Source: Methylomonas sp. MK1
Lineage (GTDB): Bacteria; Pseudomonadota; Gammaproteobacteria; Methylococcales; Methylomonadaceae
Direction of reading: 5' to 3'
DNA length: 64,000 bases
Assembly: GCF_000365425.1 (NCBI RefSeq)
Contig: NZ_AQOV01000001.1
Span: 1,922,001 to 1,986,000 of the forward strand
Positions within the stretch are counted from its first letter, which is position 1. Each line of letters begins with the position of its first letter. The translations under genes and the position numbers were made by a program. This document shows, one piece after another, positions 1 through 7,811 of this stretch. The notes below the pieces were generated by a model. That model saw nothing but the letters and a program-made list of their open reading frames with translations, had not been told where the DNA came from and ran no database searches.

Positions 1-699
1 AATTGGGGCGTGCATTCGGTCACCGGCCATGGTCGGCTGGAACTCAACGATCTGTTGGGTCAGTACATGCTGGTCGACGGCGGTGCGATGAAGTGGATCG
101 ATGGTCCATTAACCCTGGCGGTTCGCCTGGGTCATGTGCTATTGATCAACGAAATCGATGCCATTGACCCGGCAGAACTGATCGGTCTGAATGAAATCGT
201 CGAAGGCAAGCCGTTGACGATTCCGCAGACCGGCGATGTGATCACACCGCACCCCAAATTTCGTTTGGTGGCCACCGGCAATAGTGCAGGTAGCGGCGAT
301 CAATCGGGCTTGTACCAAGGCGTGTTACGTCAGAACTTGGCGTTTCTGGATCGATTTCGGCTGATGGAAGTCGGTTACCCGGAGCCGGAAGACGAAATGA
401 AACTGTTGGCCGATGTGGTGCCGAGCATGCCGGAAACGGTACGCGAAAGCATGATCAAAGTGGCCAACCAGATTCGTAAGGTGTTTATCGGCGGTGCGGA
501 TGGCAGCGGCATGTTATCAGTCACGTTATCGACGCGCGGTTTAGTGCGTTGGGCGTCATTGGTGGCCACTTTCAAAAGTGCGCCCAATGCCTTGGCCTAT
601 TCGCTGGATAGGGCCTTGACCTTTCGTGCCGAACCCGCCGAACGCGAAGCGATTCATCGCATCGCCAAGGATGTGTTTGGCGATGACTGGCAGGTCTAG
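1..699 (+). CDS. AAA+ ATPase, MoxR/CobS-like (C-terminal part, cut by left edge)
   Basis: The frame is open from the first base, so the N terminus with the Walker A motif lies outside the window. What remains has a Walker B strand (LLINEID, bases about 139-160), a sensor-1 segment (LVATGNS), and the C-terminal lid region of the AAA_5/MoxR class. CobS, the ATPase partner of CobT in cobalt chelatase, belongs to this class. MoxR-type ATPases usually act with a vWA-domain partner, and one is encoded at 2849-4669. The WGR gene starts 2 bases after this stop, which indicates an operon. A GTG at 10 could be read as a start, but the frame continues through it and the ATPase core would then be incomplete. 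The class is clear; a role in cobalamin synthesis is unlikely because no other cob gene is present. Confidence 0.85.
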   Translation, partial: NWGVHSVTGHGRLELNDLLGQYMLVDGGAMKWIDGPLTLAVRLGHVLLINEIDAIDPAELIGLNEIVEGKPLTIPQTGDVITPHPKFRLVATGNSAGSGDQSGLYQGVLRQNLAFLDRFRLMEVGYPEPEDEMKLLADVVPSMPETVRESMIKVANQIRKVFIGGADGSGMLSVTLSTRGLVRWASLVATFKSAPNALAYSLDRALTFRAEPAEREAIHRIAKDVFGDDWQV

Positions 700-701
700 T
701 C

Positions 702-1472
702 ATGGCCGCCTGGAATCTCTATCGTCATCGTAACAGTGACGGCAGTTCCAAGGACTGGGCAATCAGGAGTAATTCGGATGGATCAATAACGACGCGTTGG
801 GGCAAAACGGCATCCTGTTTACCAGGCGTCAGCAACCGTAGTGGTGTTAGGCAATTCGACATTGAACGGCAAAAACAGGCTAAGGGCTATGTGTTTGTCG
901 CAGAGGTCGATATTGATGGTGACGGCAATGTGGTGTTTCCGAGTAAGAGTTCGGTAAATACATCACAAAGGCCGCCTGAACCTGACGCAACTCCCGAATC
1001 TGTGCCAACACCGCCAGTCGAGGCACTGTATTGGACCATTGATTGCCATGCAAAGCAGTCTATCCGTGTGGAATTGGGTATCGAGGTTAGGCGACTGATC
1101 GGCGTTATTCAATCCGTATCGGATCAGCAATCTGAGCCTGAACAGGACTGGGATGGCTGGCAACAATTCATTGATGCCACCCTCAATGCCGAAACCTTTG
1201 AACTGAGCGGCCAGATTAAATCAGCCCACGGCGTTTTGCCCTGGCTGTTTTTACTGGCGCTGAAAGCAAAAGGCTTCAAAGGCATAGAGATTGATATTGC
1301 CACCGAAACCGCCCGAGACCTTTCGGTCGATCTGAAAGCTGAACAGGACGTGCTGGCATTGTTTGGCACCGATCTGGACAGCATCCGGGACACCGCAGAA
1401 GTCTTAGGTTTGCTCAAACCCCGATTAAATCTGGCAGCGGCTATGTCCGACACGGACGACTGCTGGTTTTAA
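702..1472 (+). CDS. WGR-domain protein
   Basis: A 256-residue protein. Residues about 1-75 look like a WGR domain: aromatic and charged residues flank a TRWGK segment, and the domain ends in a stretch of the QAKGY type. WGR domains bind nucleic-acid ends in PARP-type enzymes and occur in many bacterial accessory proteins of unknown function. The C-terminal two thirds (residues 100-256) match nothing I recognise and seem mostly helical. The start lies 2 bases after the ATPase stop, so the two are probably translated together. The final residues (DDCWF) resemble the acidic-aromatic end of the next protein (DQDYWF). That shared tail may be a recognition tag, but this is only an observation. Confidence 0.75.
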   Translation: MAAWNLYRHRNSDGSSKDWAIRSNSDGSITTRWGKTASCLPGVSNRSGVRQFDIERQKQAKGYVFVAEVDIDGDGNVVFPSKSSVNTSQRPPEPDATPESVPTPPVEALYWTIDCHAKQSIRVELGIEVRRLIGVIQSVSDQQSEPEQDWDGWQQFIDATLNAETFELSGQIKSAHGVLPWLFLLALKAKGFKGIEIDIATETARDLSVDLKAEQDVLALFGTDLDSIRDTAEVLGLLKPRLNLAAAMSDTDDCWF

Positions 1473-1493
1473 CCGGTTTGTACTTTTCATTTA

Positions 1494-1554
1494 ACCCTAA
1501 GGGGCACATCGGCCCCAGCGGGGATAGGTGTGCCTCTCCTTTTAGGAGGTTCCC
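1494..1554 (+). promoter_or_regulatory. Structured 5' leader (copy 1 of the element's leader family)
   Basis: An 8-bp stem (1501-1508 with 1529-1536) encloses a small hairpin, CCCC-AGC-GGGG at 1513-1523. The CCC at 1495-1497 can instead pair with the GGGG at 1501, giving an alternative hairpin that shares an arm with the long stem. The ribosome-binding site (AGGAGG) and the ATG at 1555 follow directly. The same design precedes the genes at 2849, 6071, 6889 and 7812 with different bases, so the pairing rather than the sequence is conserved. Confidence 0.6.
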
Positions 1555-2760
1555 ATGTCGCATGAAACGCAAGTGATCTTAGACCGCGTGGTCTTGGTAA
1601 AAGTGGACGCCAATATCTACGGCGCCCGCAAGAAACTGAAAAAAGAAGACCTGGTGCTGGCCGATGGTAGCAAATTGCCGCCGGAGGACTTAGCCAGCTT
1701 AGGGTCTAAACGTTTGCTCGATCCCGATAAGCTGACCGTATTCAACCGCCTGAAGAAGGAAGCCGAACGCATTTGTTTGCGCGTTGGCACCCGCTTTCTG
1801 GGGGGCTTTGCCGTACCGATTGAATCGGCCGCCAGTATTACTAATGAACTTGAGCGTATTGCGGTGGATTTTGCCGCGGCAAAAACCGAGTTTATTGCCG
1901 GTTACGATGCGGCAGTGACGGACTGGGTGTTTCGCCATCCGGAGTTTGCCGGCATCATCGAGCAAGCGGTAGATTCGGTGGAGTTTGTCTCGACGCGGTT
2001 GTCGTTTGATTTTCTGGTGGTCAGTGTCGGATTACCCGAGAGCTTGCCGCCGGCGGATGTCGCGCGTCTGGAAAGCAAAATCGGATCACTCAGCGAGCAG
2101 ATGTTCTACGAAATTTCCGTGGAAGCCAATCAACTCATCGAGCAATCATTGCTGGGCAAGGAGCAAGTCACGCGTAATGCGTTACGGCCGATTCGCCGCA
2201 TGCGGGACAAGCTCGATGGGCTAGGCTTTCTGGATCATCGAGTCGCGCCGGTCGTCAGCACCATTGACGATCTTCTGGCCAGAATACCCAACAAAGGCGC
2301 CATTGAAGGCGGCATTTTGCAGGAGATTCTGGCGACAGCGATGCTGTTGTCCGATCCGGATAAAACCCGGCGGCACGGTGAAGGCTTGTTGGTAAATCAA
2401 ACACCCGTTGTTGAAGAGACGGACGTTGATGAAATCGTCGAACACGCGGAGTTAGAGCCTCCAACGGTACCAACAGCAACAACAGTCGCAGCCGAACCAA
2501 CACCACTCATCGCTGAAAGCGTTTCAGACAGTCCCGATTTTACCGATCTGTTTGACGGCATCTTCGACGACGAACTCGAAGCGGAATTGGCGGCCGATGA
2601 CTGGGCGCTTGAGGTCTTGCTGGATAAAAGCCAGGCCGAACTGGAAATCGGTAACCAAAACGATGAATCCAACCCGTCTGAACATCCAGCAGAACCGGAA
2701 ACGGTGACTGCGGGAGACGATGAGGAGGCGGACGATTCCGACCAGGATTACTGGTTCTGA
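1555..2760 (+). CDS. DUF3150 family protein
   Basis: A 401-residue soluble protein. The N-terminal 290 residues resemble the DUF3150 family: an opening strand of the VLVKVDANIYGARKKL type, then LKKEAERICLRVGTRFLGGFAVP, and long helices. Residues about 295-400 form a very acidic, low-complexity tail ending in YWF. DUF3150 proteins are known from phages and conjugative elements, where they often sit beside CobS-like ATPases and vWA proteins, as here. Their function is not established. A strong AGGAGG lies 6 bases before the ATG. The acidic tail may mimic nucleic acid or bind a partner; that is inference. Confidence 0.8.
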   Translation: MSHETQVILDRVVLVKVDANIYGARKKLKKEDLVLADGSKLPPEDLASLGSKRLLDPDKLTVFNRLKKEAERICLRVGTRFLGGFAVPIESAASITNELERIAVDFAAAKTEFIAGYDAAVTDWVFRHPEFAGIIEQAVDSVEFVSTRLSFDFLVVSVGLPESLPPADVARLESKIGSLSEQMFYEISVEANQLIEQSLLGKEQVTRNALRPIRRMRDKLDGLGFLDHRVAPVVSTIDDLLARIPNKGAIEGGILQEILATAMLLSDPDKTRRHGEGLLVNQTPVVEETDVDEIVEHAELEPPTVPTATTVAAEPTPLIAESVSDSPDFTDLFDGIFDDELEAELAADDWALEVLLDKSQAELEIGNQNDESNPSEHPAEPETVTAGDDEEADDSDQDYWF

Positions 2761-2786
2761 ATGATCTGACTTTAATTAACTTTTCA

Positions 2787-2848
2787 CCCACTGGGGCAAA
2801 TTCATGTCCCACTGGGGTCATGGTTTGCCCTTAATTTAGGAGCACACC
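2787..2848 (+). promoter_or_regulatory. Structured 5' leader (copy 2)
   Basis: A 7-bp stem GGGCAAA/TTTGCCC (2794-2800 with 2824-2830) encloses the hairpin CCC-ACT-GGG (2808-2816). An upstream CCC (2787-2789) can pair with the GGG at 2793-2795, competing with the long stem. Relative to copy 1, CACA/TGTG is replaced by CAAA/TTTG on both arms, a compensatory change. AGGAG and the ATG at 2849 follow. Confidence 0.65.
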
Positions 2849-4669
2849 ATGAAAAATATAACCTTACACAACGCATTTCCCATCGTCGCGGCCGCCATCG
2901 GCAATCGCTTTGGCGTCAAAGTCAGTGTCGGCGGTGATAAAGCCGAAACCGATGGGCAAACCATTTGGCTGCCGGCCTATGAGGGTGATGATCCGGATTA
3001 CCAAGATGTCGCCTGGGGGCTGTTGGCACATGAAGCGGCGCATATTCGTTATTCGGATTTTTCGCTGCGCTATGGCAGTTCGATATTACGCCGGCGCTTA
3101 TGCAATGCAATCGAGGATGTCCGTATCGAGCACGAACTGGCCAAAGACTTTCCAGGTACCAGGCTGACTATCCGCAAAGTGATTGAAAAGATGATTGCCA
3201 AAGGCGACTTTCTGGCCAGCAATATCGATGATCATCCGGCCAATATTCTGTACAGCTTTGTGTTGAAGAGTCTACGAGCCAGGGTGCTGGGTCAATCGGC
3301 GTTATTGCCATTGGTCGAGCAAACCGAAGAGGCATTGAAAGCAACGTTTCCGAAAGGTGCCGTAACGCGGTTGAAAGGCTTGTTGTCTGAAGTGCCTCTG
3401 GGTTTGCAAACGGAATCAGATTGCCTGCAATTGACCGATCGCATCCTGACCATGATTGAGCAGGAATTTGAGCAACAACGACAGCGTAATGAAGCACAGC
3501 CATCGGCAAATGAGGAAAACACGCCTGAGCCGGATGATACGGATCAGGATGCTGAATCAACCGATTCGGTTGATTCGAGCGGTTCGGATTGCCAGGAAGA
3601 AATGGGAACCCATGAACGATCACCCAACGACACAGACGACAATCCGTCTTCAGAGTCGGCGGGTAACGATGATTCGAATTCGGAAAATCCTGACGATGAA
3701 CCGGCAACACCATCCGGCAGTTCCACATCCAGCCCGCACGGTAAAGATAAAGAAAACGCGGATATTGACGATCCGATGGGCGTCTTGCAAACCTTGTTGT
3801 CCGCTGGTGACAGTGACATCGAGCAGGATTTCTTCGAATCGCTGAAATCGGCGTTGTCGTTGGCGGCGGAAAACGTTTCGGAATTACTGATGCCCAGTGG
3901 CCACGAGCCACCGATGAATGATCGAGCCGGTGCGTTTTTGCTCCGTAAGGTGCAAAGCGAATCGGGGAAAATCCGCGCCGCGTTGCAAGGCTTGGTGCAG
4001 TCACAAACCCTCAGCCACTCGCAACACGCGTGTCGTGGACGGCGGATGGATGGCAAGCGTTTACACCGATTGCCGTTAGGTGAAACCAAGGTGTTTCAGC
4101 GCAAACAGACCAAAGCAGCACCCAATACGGCAATTCATCTGTTACTCGATAAATCCGAAAGCATGGGGTATCAGGTCACCGATAGTCAGAGCCTACCCAT
4201 CGGATCGCGAATGCCGATTGCGTTGGAAGCATCTTTGGCATTGGCGATGGCCTTTGAAGGTATTCCAGGCGTCAATCCTGGCGTGACTGCGTTTCCTGGC
4301 CATCAAGATGACTCGGTATTTCGCTTGCTGGAACATGGCCAACGCGTGATTGCTCGCACCGGTGCTTTTTCGCTGGCCGCTGCGGGCAGTACGCCGATGA
4401 CCGAAGCGATTTGGTTTGGTGCGGCATCACTGCTGCGATGCCGGGAGCCGCGCAAAGTGTTGATGGTCATGACCGATGGTCAACCCAATGATACTTTGAG
4501 CACGCTGGAACTGTTACAGCGCTGCCGGGATAGCGGTATTGAAACGGTCGGTGTCGGTTTGGGATTGGATGTTAGTCATCTGTTCCCGGTTGCCATCACC
4601 ATTAACGATCTTTCAGAGCTCAGAGCGCAATTGTTTGAACTCTCGAAAGCGGTGTTGTTGGCGGCATAA
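2849..4669 (+). CDS. CobT-like protein: HExxH N-terminal region plus vWA domain
   Basis: A 606-residue protein. The N-terminal region carries HEAAH at residues 61-65, a zinc-metallopeptidase signature, followed by IEDVRIEHEL further on, which could supply a third ligand. Residues about 215-310 are an acidic, Ser/Asp-rich linker. The C-terminal third is a von Willebrand A domain with the metal site DKSES (DxSxS, around residue 433), the threonine-containing GSTPMTEA loop, and MVMTDGQPND. CobT, the partner of CobS in cobalt chelatase, has a comparable acidic linker and vWA domain, but here the neighbours are element genes. A role as substrate adaptor for the upstream MoxR-like ATPase is inferred. 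The start has AGGAG 7 bases upstream. Whether the protease motif is active cannot be told. Confidence 0.85.
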   Translation: MKNITLHNAFPIVAAAIGNRFGVKVSVGGDKAETDGQTIWLPAYEGDDPDYQDVAWGLLAHEAAHIRYSDFSLRYGSSILRRRLCNAIEDVRIEHELAKDFPGTRLTIRKVIEKMIAKGDFLASNIDDHPANILYSFVLKSLRARVLGQSALLPLVEQTEEALKATFPKGAVTRLKGLLSEVPLGLQTESDCLQLTDRILTMIEQEFEQQRQRNEAQPSANEENTPEPDDTDQDAESTDSVDSSGSDCQEEMGTHERSPNDTDDNPSSESAGNDDSNSENPDDEPATPSGSSTSSPHGKDKENADIDDPMGVLQTLLSAGDSDIEQDFFESLKSALSLAAENVSELLMPSGHEPPMNDRAGAFLLRKVQSESGKIRAALQGLVQSQTLSHSQHACRGRRMDGKRLHRLPLGETKVFQRKQTKAAPNTAIHLLLDKSESMGYQVTDSQSLPIGSRMPIALEASLALAMAFEGIPGVNPGVTAFPGHQDDSVFRLLEHGQRVIARTGAFSLAAAGSTPMTEAIWFGAASLLRCREPRKVLMVMTDGQPNDTLSTLELLQRCRDSGIETVGVGLGLDVSHLFPVAITINDLSELRAQLFELSKAVLLAA

Positions 4670-4748
4670 ATCCCAGTCGGTTATCCGTAGCCCAATCTTT
4701 AGGTATTAACCTGGCGATTGTGGCTATGGGTAGCTGATTGCAACCGCA

Positions 4749-4970
4749 GTTTGTCGAATGCACTCAATTCATGGAGCCCATTCGACAAACAGACATTTCA
4801 TGCGTTCTTTCCAGAATGCTGAATCCGACTTCGGTCGGCGTTCCGTCTTTAGGCGGTGAGCACGTTAAACCGTGATCGTGTCGGGTGCGTTAAGCCCGAT
4901 GTAAAGCGCAGAGATATTACTCTCTGCAAATTCTAAACCCGCTTCGGGCGACCATCGCCCGGCCGGGTGC
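4749..4970 (+). ncRNA. Candidate structured RNA: run of consecutive hairpins
   Basis: The 345-base gap between two plus-strand genes is packed with inverted repeats. They are: a 12-bp perfect stem (4749-4760 with 4779-4790); CCGAC-TTCG-GTCGG (4825-4838, with flanking GAA/TTC); CCGTC-TTTA-GGCGG (4843-4856); CACG/CGTG (4861-4874); TCGGG/CCCGA (4881-4899); a 7-bp perfect stem GCAGAGA/TCTCTGC (4908-4927); and CGGGCGA-CCA-TCGCCCG (4945-4961) overlapping CCCG-CTT-CGGG (4938-4948). The last part resembles the leader family seen before neighbouring genes. It may be a stand-alone RNA or the long leader of the gene at 5015. Strand is assigned from that gene. I cannot assign a known family. Confidence 0.45.
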
Positions 4971-5014
4971 TGTTCATTCGAAGTGTTTTCTTAAATTTTT
5001 AAAGGAGAACTTCA

Positions 5015-5551
5015 ATGAACTTTATTTTCGGCGTCATCCTACTGGCTATGTTCATCCTCGCCTTGCGGGTGATTTGGGCAACTGCGTTGCAACTGCTGAG
5101 CGCATTGAAACATGTGTCTCAAACGTTTCACCGCTATCGTGCGCAACGATTAGCGCGAAACCGGTTACCGGTGATCATGTCCAGCATCCGTCATGAGGTG
5201 GATTGGTTGGCTATGTCGGATTCGGTGCGCCAGGAAATTCATAGTCGCAACGCAGGCTCCAATCGGCAAGTTGATCGATTGGACGTGGAGTTGCAGGTAA
5301 AAACCAAAACCATGGAACTGATCAAAGCCGATATTCAAATCGCCAAGTTGCAACTGGAATTGGAAAAAGTCAGACCAATGGCAGCTTTAGGTGAGCCGAA
5401 AGCCGGTAAACCGACAAAACGCTCGAAAAAAGCTTCTACGGTGATGGATGATGATTTATCAAAATCATCCCATCCTGTGCGTCAATTACGGACTGCTCTC
5501 AAGTCCGGCAATGGCCTAGTGATTCAGGCTGATGAGCTTGCCCGCCATTGA
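5015..5551 (+). CDS. Membrane-anchored coiled-coil protein, unknown function
   Basis: A 178-residue protein I do not recognise. Residues 1-30 form one hydrophobic segment. A basic stretch (residues about 36-52, HRYRAQRLARNRL) follows and should stay in the cytoplasm. Residues 70-130 have the heptad character of a coiled coil, and the tail is basic. AAAGGAG lies 7 bases before the ATG. It is in the same direction as the vWA and ATPase genes, after a 345-base gap full of hairpins. Its 3' end overlaps a minus-strand frame at 5499-5906. Confidence 0.65.
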   Translation: MNFIFGVILLAMFILALRVIWATALQLLSALKHVSQTFHRYRAQRLARNRLPVIMSSIRHEVDWLAMSDSVRQEIHSRNAGSNRQVDRLDVELQVKTKTMELIKADIQIAKLQLELEKVRPMAALGEPKAGKPTKRSKKASTVMDDDLSKSSHPVRQLRTALKSGNGLVIQADELARH

Positions 5552-5906
5552 AAACCGACCACTGAGCACCCGTTTGTGTTTTGACGATACGGACGGGGTT
5601 TCTGTTGATTCGTTGGTCAAATTGAGTCGGCAATAAGTCTGATGGCAACAATGCCGAAAGATCGTGTTGGCTCTCTCGCCTGAGTTGGCGAATACGACTT
5701 AATAGTGTCCAAGCGATTTCTGGATCGTGAATATCGTTCAAGACTTCCGCTTCGGCGGCGTCCAAATCAGCAAATAATTTTTTGCAGATTGGGGTGGGTT
5801 GATCGTTGGAATCCAACGGAATCGCCATCGGCTTTCGACTTGGGTACTGCTCCTTGGTCTGCTTAGGACTGAGGAAATCAAAAATGCGCAAAATATCGTC
5901 AAACAT
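5499..5906 (-). CDS. Hypothetical protein, antisense to the surrounding array
   Basis: A 135-residue frame on the opposite strand to all its neighbours. It begins MFDDILRIFDFLS and contains a charged helical middle (LFADLDAAEAEVLNDIHDPEIAWTLL would be its most gene-like part, residues about 45-70). No domain is recognised. The last 53 bases overlap the 3' end of the plus-strand gene at 5015-5551. It fills an otherwise empty stretch before the leader at 6013 and has a normal amino-acid mix, which is why I keep it. The ribosome-binding site is weak (GAGAAA). Confidence 0.45.
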   Translation of the reverse strand: MFDDILRIFDFLSPKQTKEQYPSRKPMAIPLDSNDQPTPICKKLFADLDAAEAEVLNDIHDPEIAWTLLSRIRQLRRESQHDLSALLPSDLLPTQFDQRINRNPVRIVKTQTGAQWSVFNGGQAHQPESLGHCRT

Positions 5907-6012
5907 GGCTATTTCTCTGCTTTTTAATGAGTTATAGCCACCATATACCGATTTTTTCGCGAATTCAACCCCGCTGTATGGGCCAATTTTTGGCTTTAAT
6001 CAGCGTTCTTTA

Positions 6013-6063
6013 CCTGCAGGAATCTCATCCTGCCGGGTGGTCGTTCCTGCATTTTTTGGAGGA
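6013..6063 (+). promoter_or_regulatory. Structured 5' leader (copy 4) with start-deciding Shine-Dalgarno
   Basis: A 7-bp perfect stem GCAGGAA/TTCCTGC (6016-6022 with 6044-6050) sits in the same place relative to the gene as the stems at 1501 and 2794, with unrelated bases. The 5' arm is also part of the palindrome CCTGCAGG (6013-6020), so the competing-hairpin layout is kept. GGAGGA (6058-6063) lies 7 bases before the ATG at 6071. Confidence 0.55.
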
Positions 6064-6070
6064 CATGACC

Positions 6071-6739
6071 ATGACATTAATCGAACAACCAAGCGTTACC
6101 GCAATGCAGACTGCCGTCAGCACCGTTCGTTATCAGAATCAGTACCGCTGCCCTTACTGCAAAACCGAATGGGAGGATATATGGGATTGCGGCTGTAACG
6201 ATCGCTGCCCGGACTGCAACAAGGAGATCGAGCCTTATGAAAGCGCATTGATCGAGGGTGAATCGGCGGAAACCGAATTGCCAGTTGAAGAACCTGCCTC
6301 AGCCAATATCACGGCGGAGGCAGAGGGTGTGAATCGGCTCTTCGTAGTCTCCTACGAAATCGACTATGTGCATCGCGTGTCGGTAGGTATCACTGCGGAC
6401 AATCCCGAAGCGGCACAACAGCTTGCTGAGCAGGCATTCGACGATGCCACCATTTGGGATGACACCGCTGCTATGCCGTTATTGTCGGATGAATACCTTG
6501 AGTCGGGCGATGAAAGCCTGATATGGGAATGCGTGGCCGTTGAACAACTGCCGGAACCGGATTATTCGGTACGGCAATTGAAGCAGGAACAAGCGGCCAT
6601 GCGGGTTTGTCGGGGATTGGTTGAAGCCTATCAACAAGGCGAAGCCAATGGCGGCAGTATCGATTGGGTGGATTTAGATCAGTTAATCCCTCTGGCATTA
6701 AAAGCCTTGGGAAAAACAGCGTTGGAAATCCAATCCTAA
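6071..6739 (+). CDS. Zinc-ribbon protein, unknown function
   Basis: A protein of 222 residues if it starts at 6071, the ATG with a well-spaced GGAGGA; an ATG at 6065 is too close. Near the N terminus are two knuckles, CPYC and CPDC, with DCGCND between them, suggesting one or two zinc sites. After this comes a region with the pattern of a beta-rich domain (LFVVSYEIDYVHRVSVGITADN), and then a helical acidic C terminus. I do not recognise the family. It belongs to the same plus-strand array and is preceded by the array's characteristic leader. Confidence 0.7.
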   Translation: MTLIEQPSVTAMQTAVSTVRYQNQYRCPYCKTEWEDIWDCGCNDRCPDCNKEIEPYESALIEGESAETELPVEEPASANITAEAEGVNRLFVVSYEIDYVHRVSVGITADNPEAAQQLAEQAFDDATIWDDTAAMPLLSDEYLESGDESLIWECVAVEQLPEPDYSVRQLKQEQAAMRVCRGLVEAYQQGEANGGSIDWVDLDQLIPLALKALGKTALEIQS

Positions 6740-6820
6740 AAACTGAGCGCGGTGTTTAAGCGCGCAATTTGTAAAAGTCTGAGTTAGCCAGGTCATTCGA
6801 TTCGGCGCTCATTTTTTCCA

Positions 6821-6885
6821 CCCACACGGGAATATCCAATTCCCGCTGGGGATGCGTGATGTTTCCGTATTTTATTGAGGACAGC
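6821..6885 (+). promoter_or_regulatory. Structured 5' leader (copy 5)
   Basis: The stem CGGGAA/TTTCCG (6827-6832 with 6862-6867, one G-U pair) encloses the hairpin CCC-GCT-GGG (6842-6850). CCC at 6821-6823 can pair with GGG at 6828-6830 as the competing hairpin. GAGGA then lies 7 bases before the ATG at 6889, which argues for that start over an in-frame ATG at 6856 lying inside the stem. Confidence 0.55.
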
Positions 6886-6888
6886 ATC

Positions 6889-7389
6889 ATGAACTCACAC
6901 ATCTTTGAACACACGTTCGGCACGGGTCATTGCATCCAATATCAGCGTTTGCCATCCGGCACCTGTTATCACGCCGATACACCAGAATCGGTGGTCGAGT
7001 TGCTGGAACAGTTGCGGTACAGCCGACGCAAAATCCGATTGTATTACGGCGATACAACTACCGGTCAATCCTGGCTCGATGAGCATGACGTCATCGGCTG
7101 GATTGGTAGGTCGACCGGCACCATCAAAGTGCCGCTATTGATCGAACCCGGCGATGTTGGCGGCCCGGCATTGCTGGACCATTGCATCGTTCGTGTAGAC
7201 AGTCCCCGCCAGGTACTTTACCAACATGACGACTTTCGAGTTGGCGAGGTGGAACTAGTGAAAGGTGAGCTTAAACGCTTGCCCTGGGAAATCTGGATCG
7301 ACGGTGCAGTGCATGCCCGTTTTAAATCCAAAACCGAAGCCAGACACTTTGAGAGCTTTATTCAAGGTAATCGGTTTTCGTTCATTTAA
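6889..7389 (+). CDS. Hypothetical protein of the element array
   Basis: A 166-residue soluble protein beginning MNSHIFEHTF. It has a compact alternating strand/helix pattern, with a charged central stretch (LRYSRRKIRLYYGDTTTGQSWLDEHDVIGWIGRS) and a C-terminal segment (WEIWIDGAVHARFKSKTEARHF) ending in FSFI. I cannot name a family. The start was chosen for its GAGGA at 7 bases spacing. The preceding leader shows it is expressed in the same way as the DUF3150 and vWA genes. Confidence 0.65.
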   Translation: MNSHIFEHTFGTGHCIQYQRLPSGTCYHADTPESVVELLEQLRYSRRKIRLYYGDTTTGQSWLDEHDVIGWIGRSTGTIKVPLLIEPGDVGGPALLDHCIVRVDSPRQVLYQHDDFRVGEVELVKGELKRLPWEIWIDGAVHARFKSKTEARHFESFIQGNRFSFI

Positions 7390-7457
7390 TCCCACTTGGC
7401 TGGAAGCTGTTTATCCTGCCAAGGTTCCAGATCCAGCCTGCAACATTTTCTTGAAGT

Positions 7458-7691
7458 TTGATATGCAATCCGATTCTGAACCAATCTTGGGGCGTAGTCA
7501 GCTCAGTTGAATTGATCCAGGCACTTGATGTCGTGGTCAATTTGGCAGAAGGCAATTGTCTGGAAACGACTGACCCTTTTATCGCAAGCGATCCGGCATT
7601 ATTGCTAGAAGCGCACTGCCAATTGAGGGTGTTAGAGACCGTTAACGCATTTTTAGCAAGGCTAGCCGACAAACCAATTGCTCAAGCCTAA
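7458..7691 (+). CDS. Small hypothetical protein
   Basis: A 77-residue frame that must begin with TTG (7458) or further inside. It has an unremarkable helical composition (VELIQALDVVVNLAEGN, then LLLEAHCQLRVLETVNAFLARL). It fills the gap between the gene ending at 7389 and the leader at 7728, and lies on the same strand as its neighbours. There is no convincing ribosome-binding site beyond GAAG a few bases upstream. A frame on the other strand (7382-7672) covers the same DNA and looks less protein-like. Confidence 0.45.
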   Translation: MICNPILNQSWGVVSSVELIQALDVVVNLAEGNCLETTDPFIASDPALLLEAHCQLRVLETVNAFLARLADKPIAQA

Positions 7692-7727
7692 AACAACATG
7701 ATTTAACCACTGGCCTAACCAGAATTA

Positions 7728-7811
7728 CCCGCCTCGGGGAGATGAACGATTCTCCGCAAGGGGTTAGTCTGTTTCATGTCCTCGGGGCTTTTTTATACCC
7801 GGAGATAACGC
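7728..7811 (+). promoter_or_regulatory. Structured 5' leader (copy 6)
   Basis: CCCG-CCT-CGGG (7728-7738) is the first hairpin. A longer stem ATGAA-C/G-T-TTCAT (7742-7747 with 7771-7777, one bulge) encloses CTCC-GCAA-GGGG (7752-7763). This is the same architecture as the other leaders. It precedes the ATP-binding gene at 7812, whose start has GGAG 9 bases upstream. Confidence 0.5.

Noticed and set aside
1..4669. Cobaltochelatase (CobS/CobT) for vitamin B12 synthesis
   Set aside because: No cobN or other cobalamin gene is nearby; the context of WGR, DUF3150 and intron-split ATPase genes fits an accessory module of a mobile element instead.
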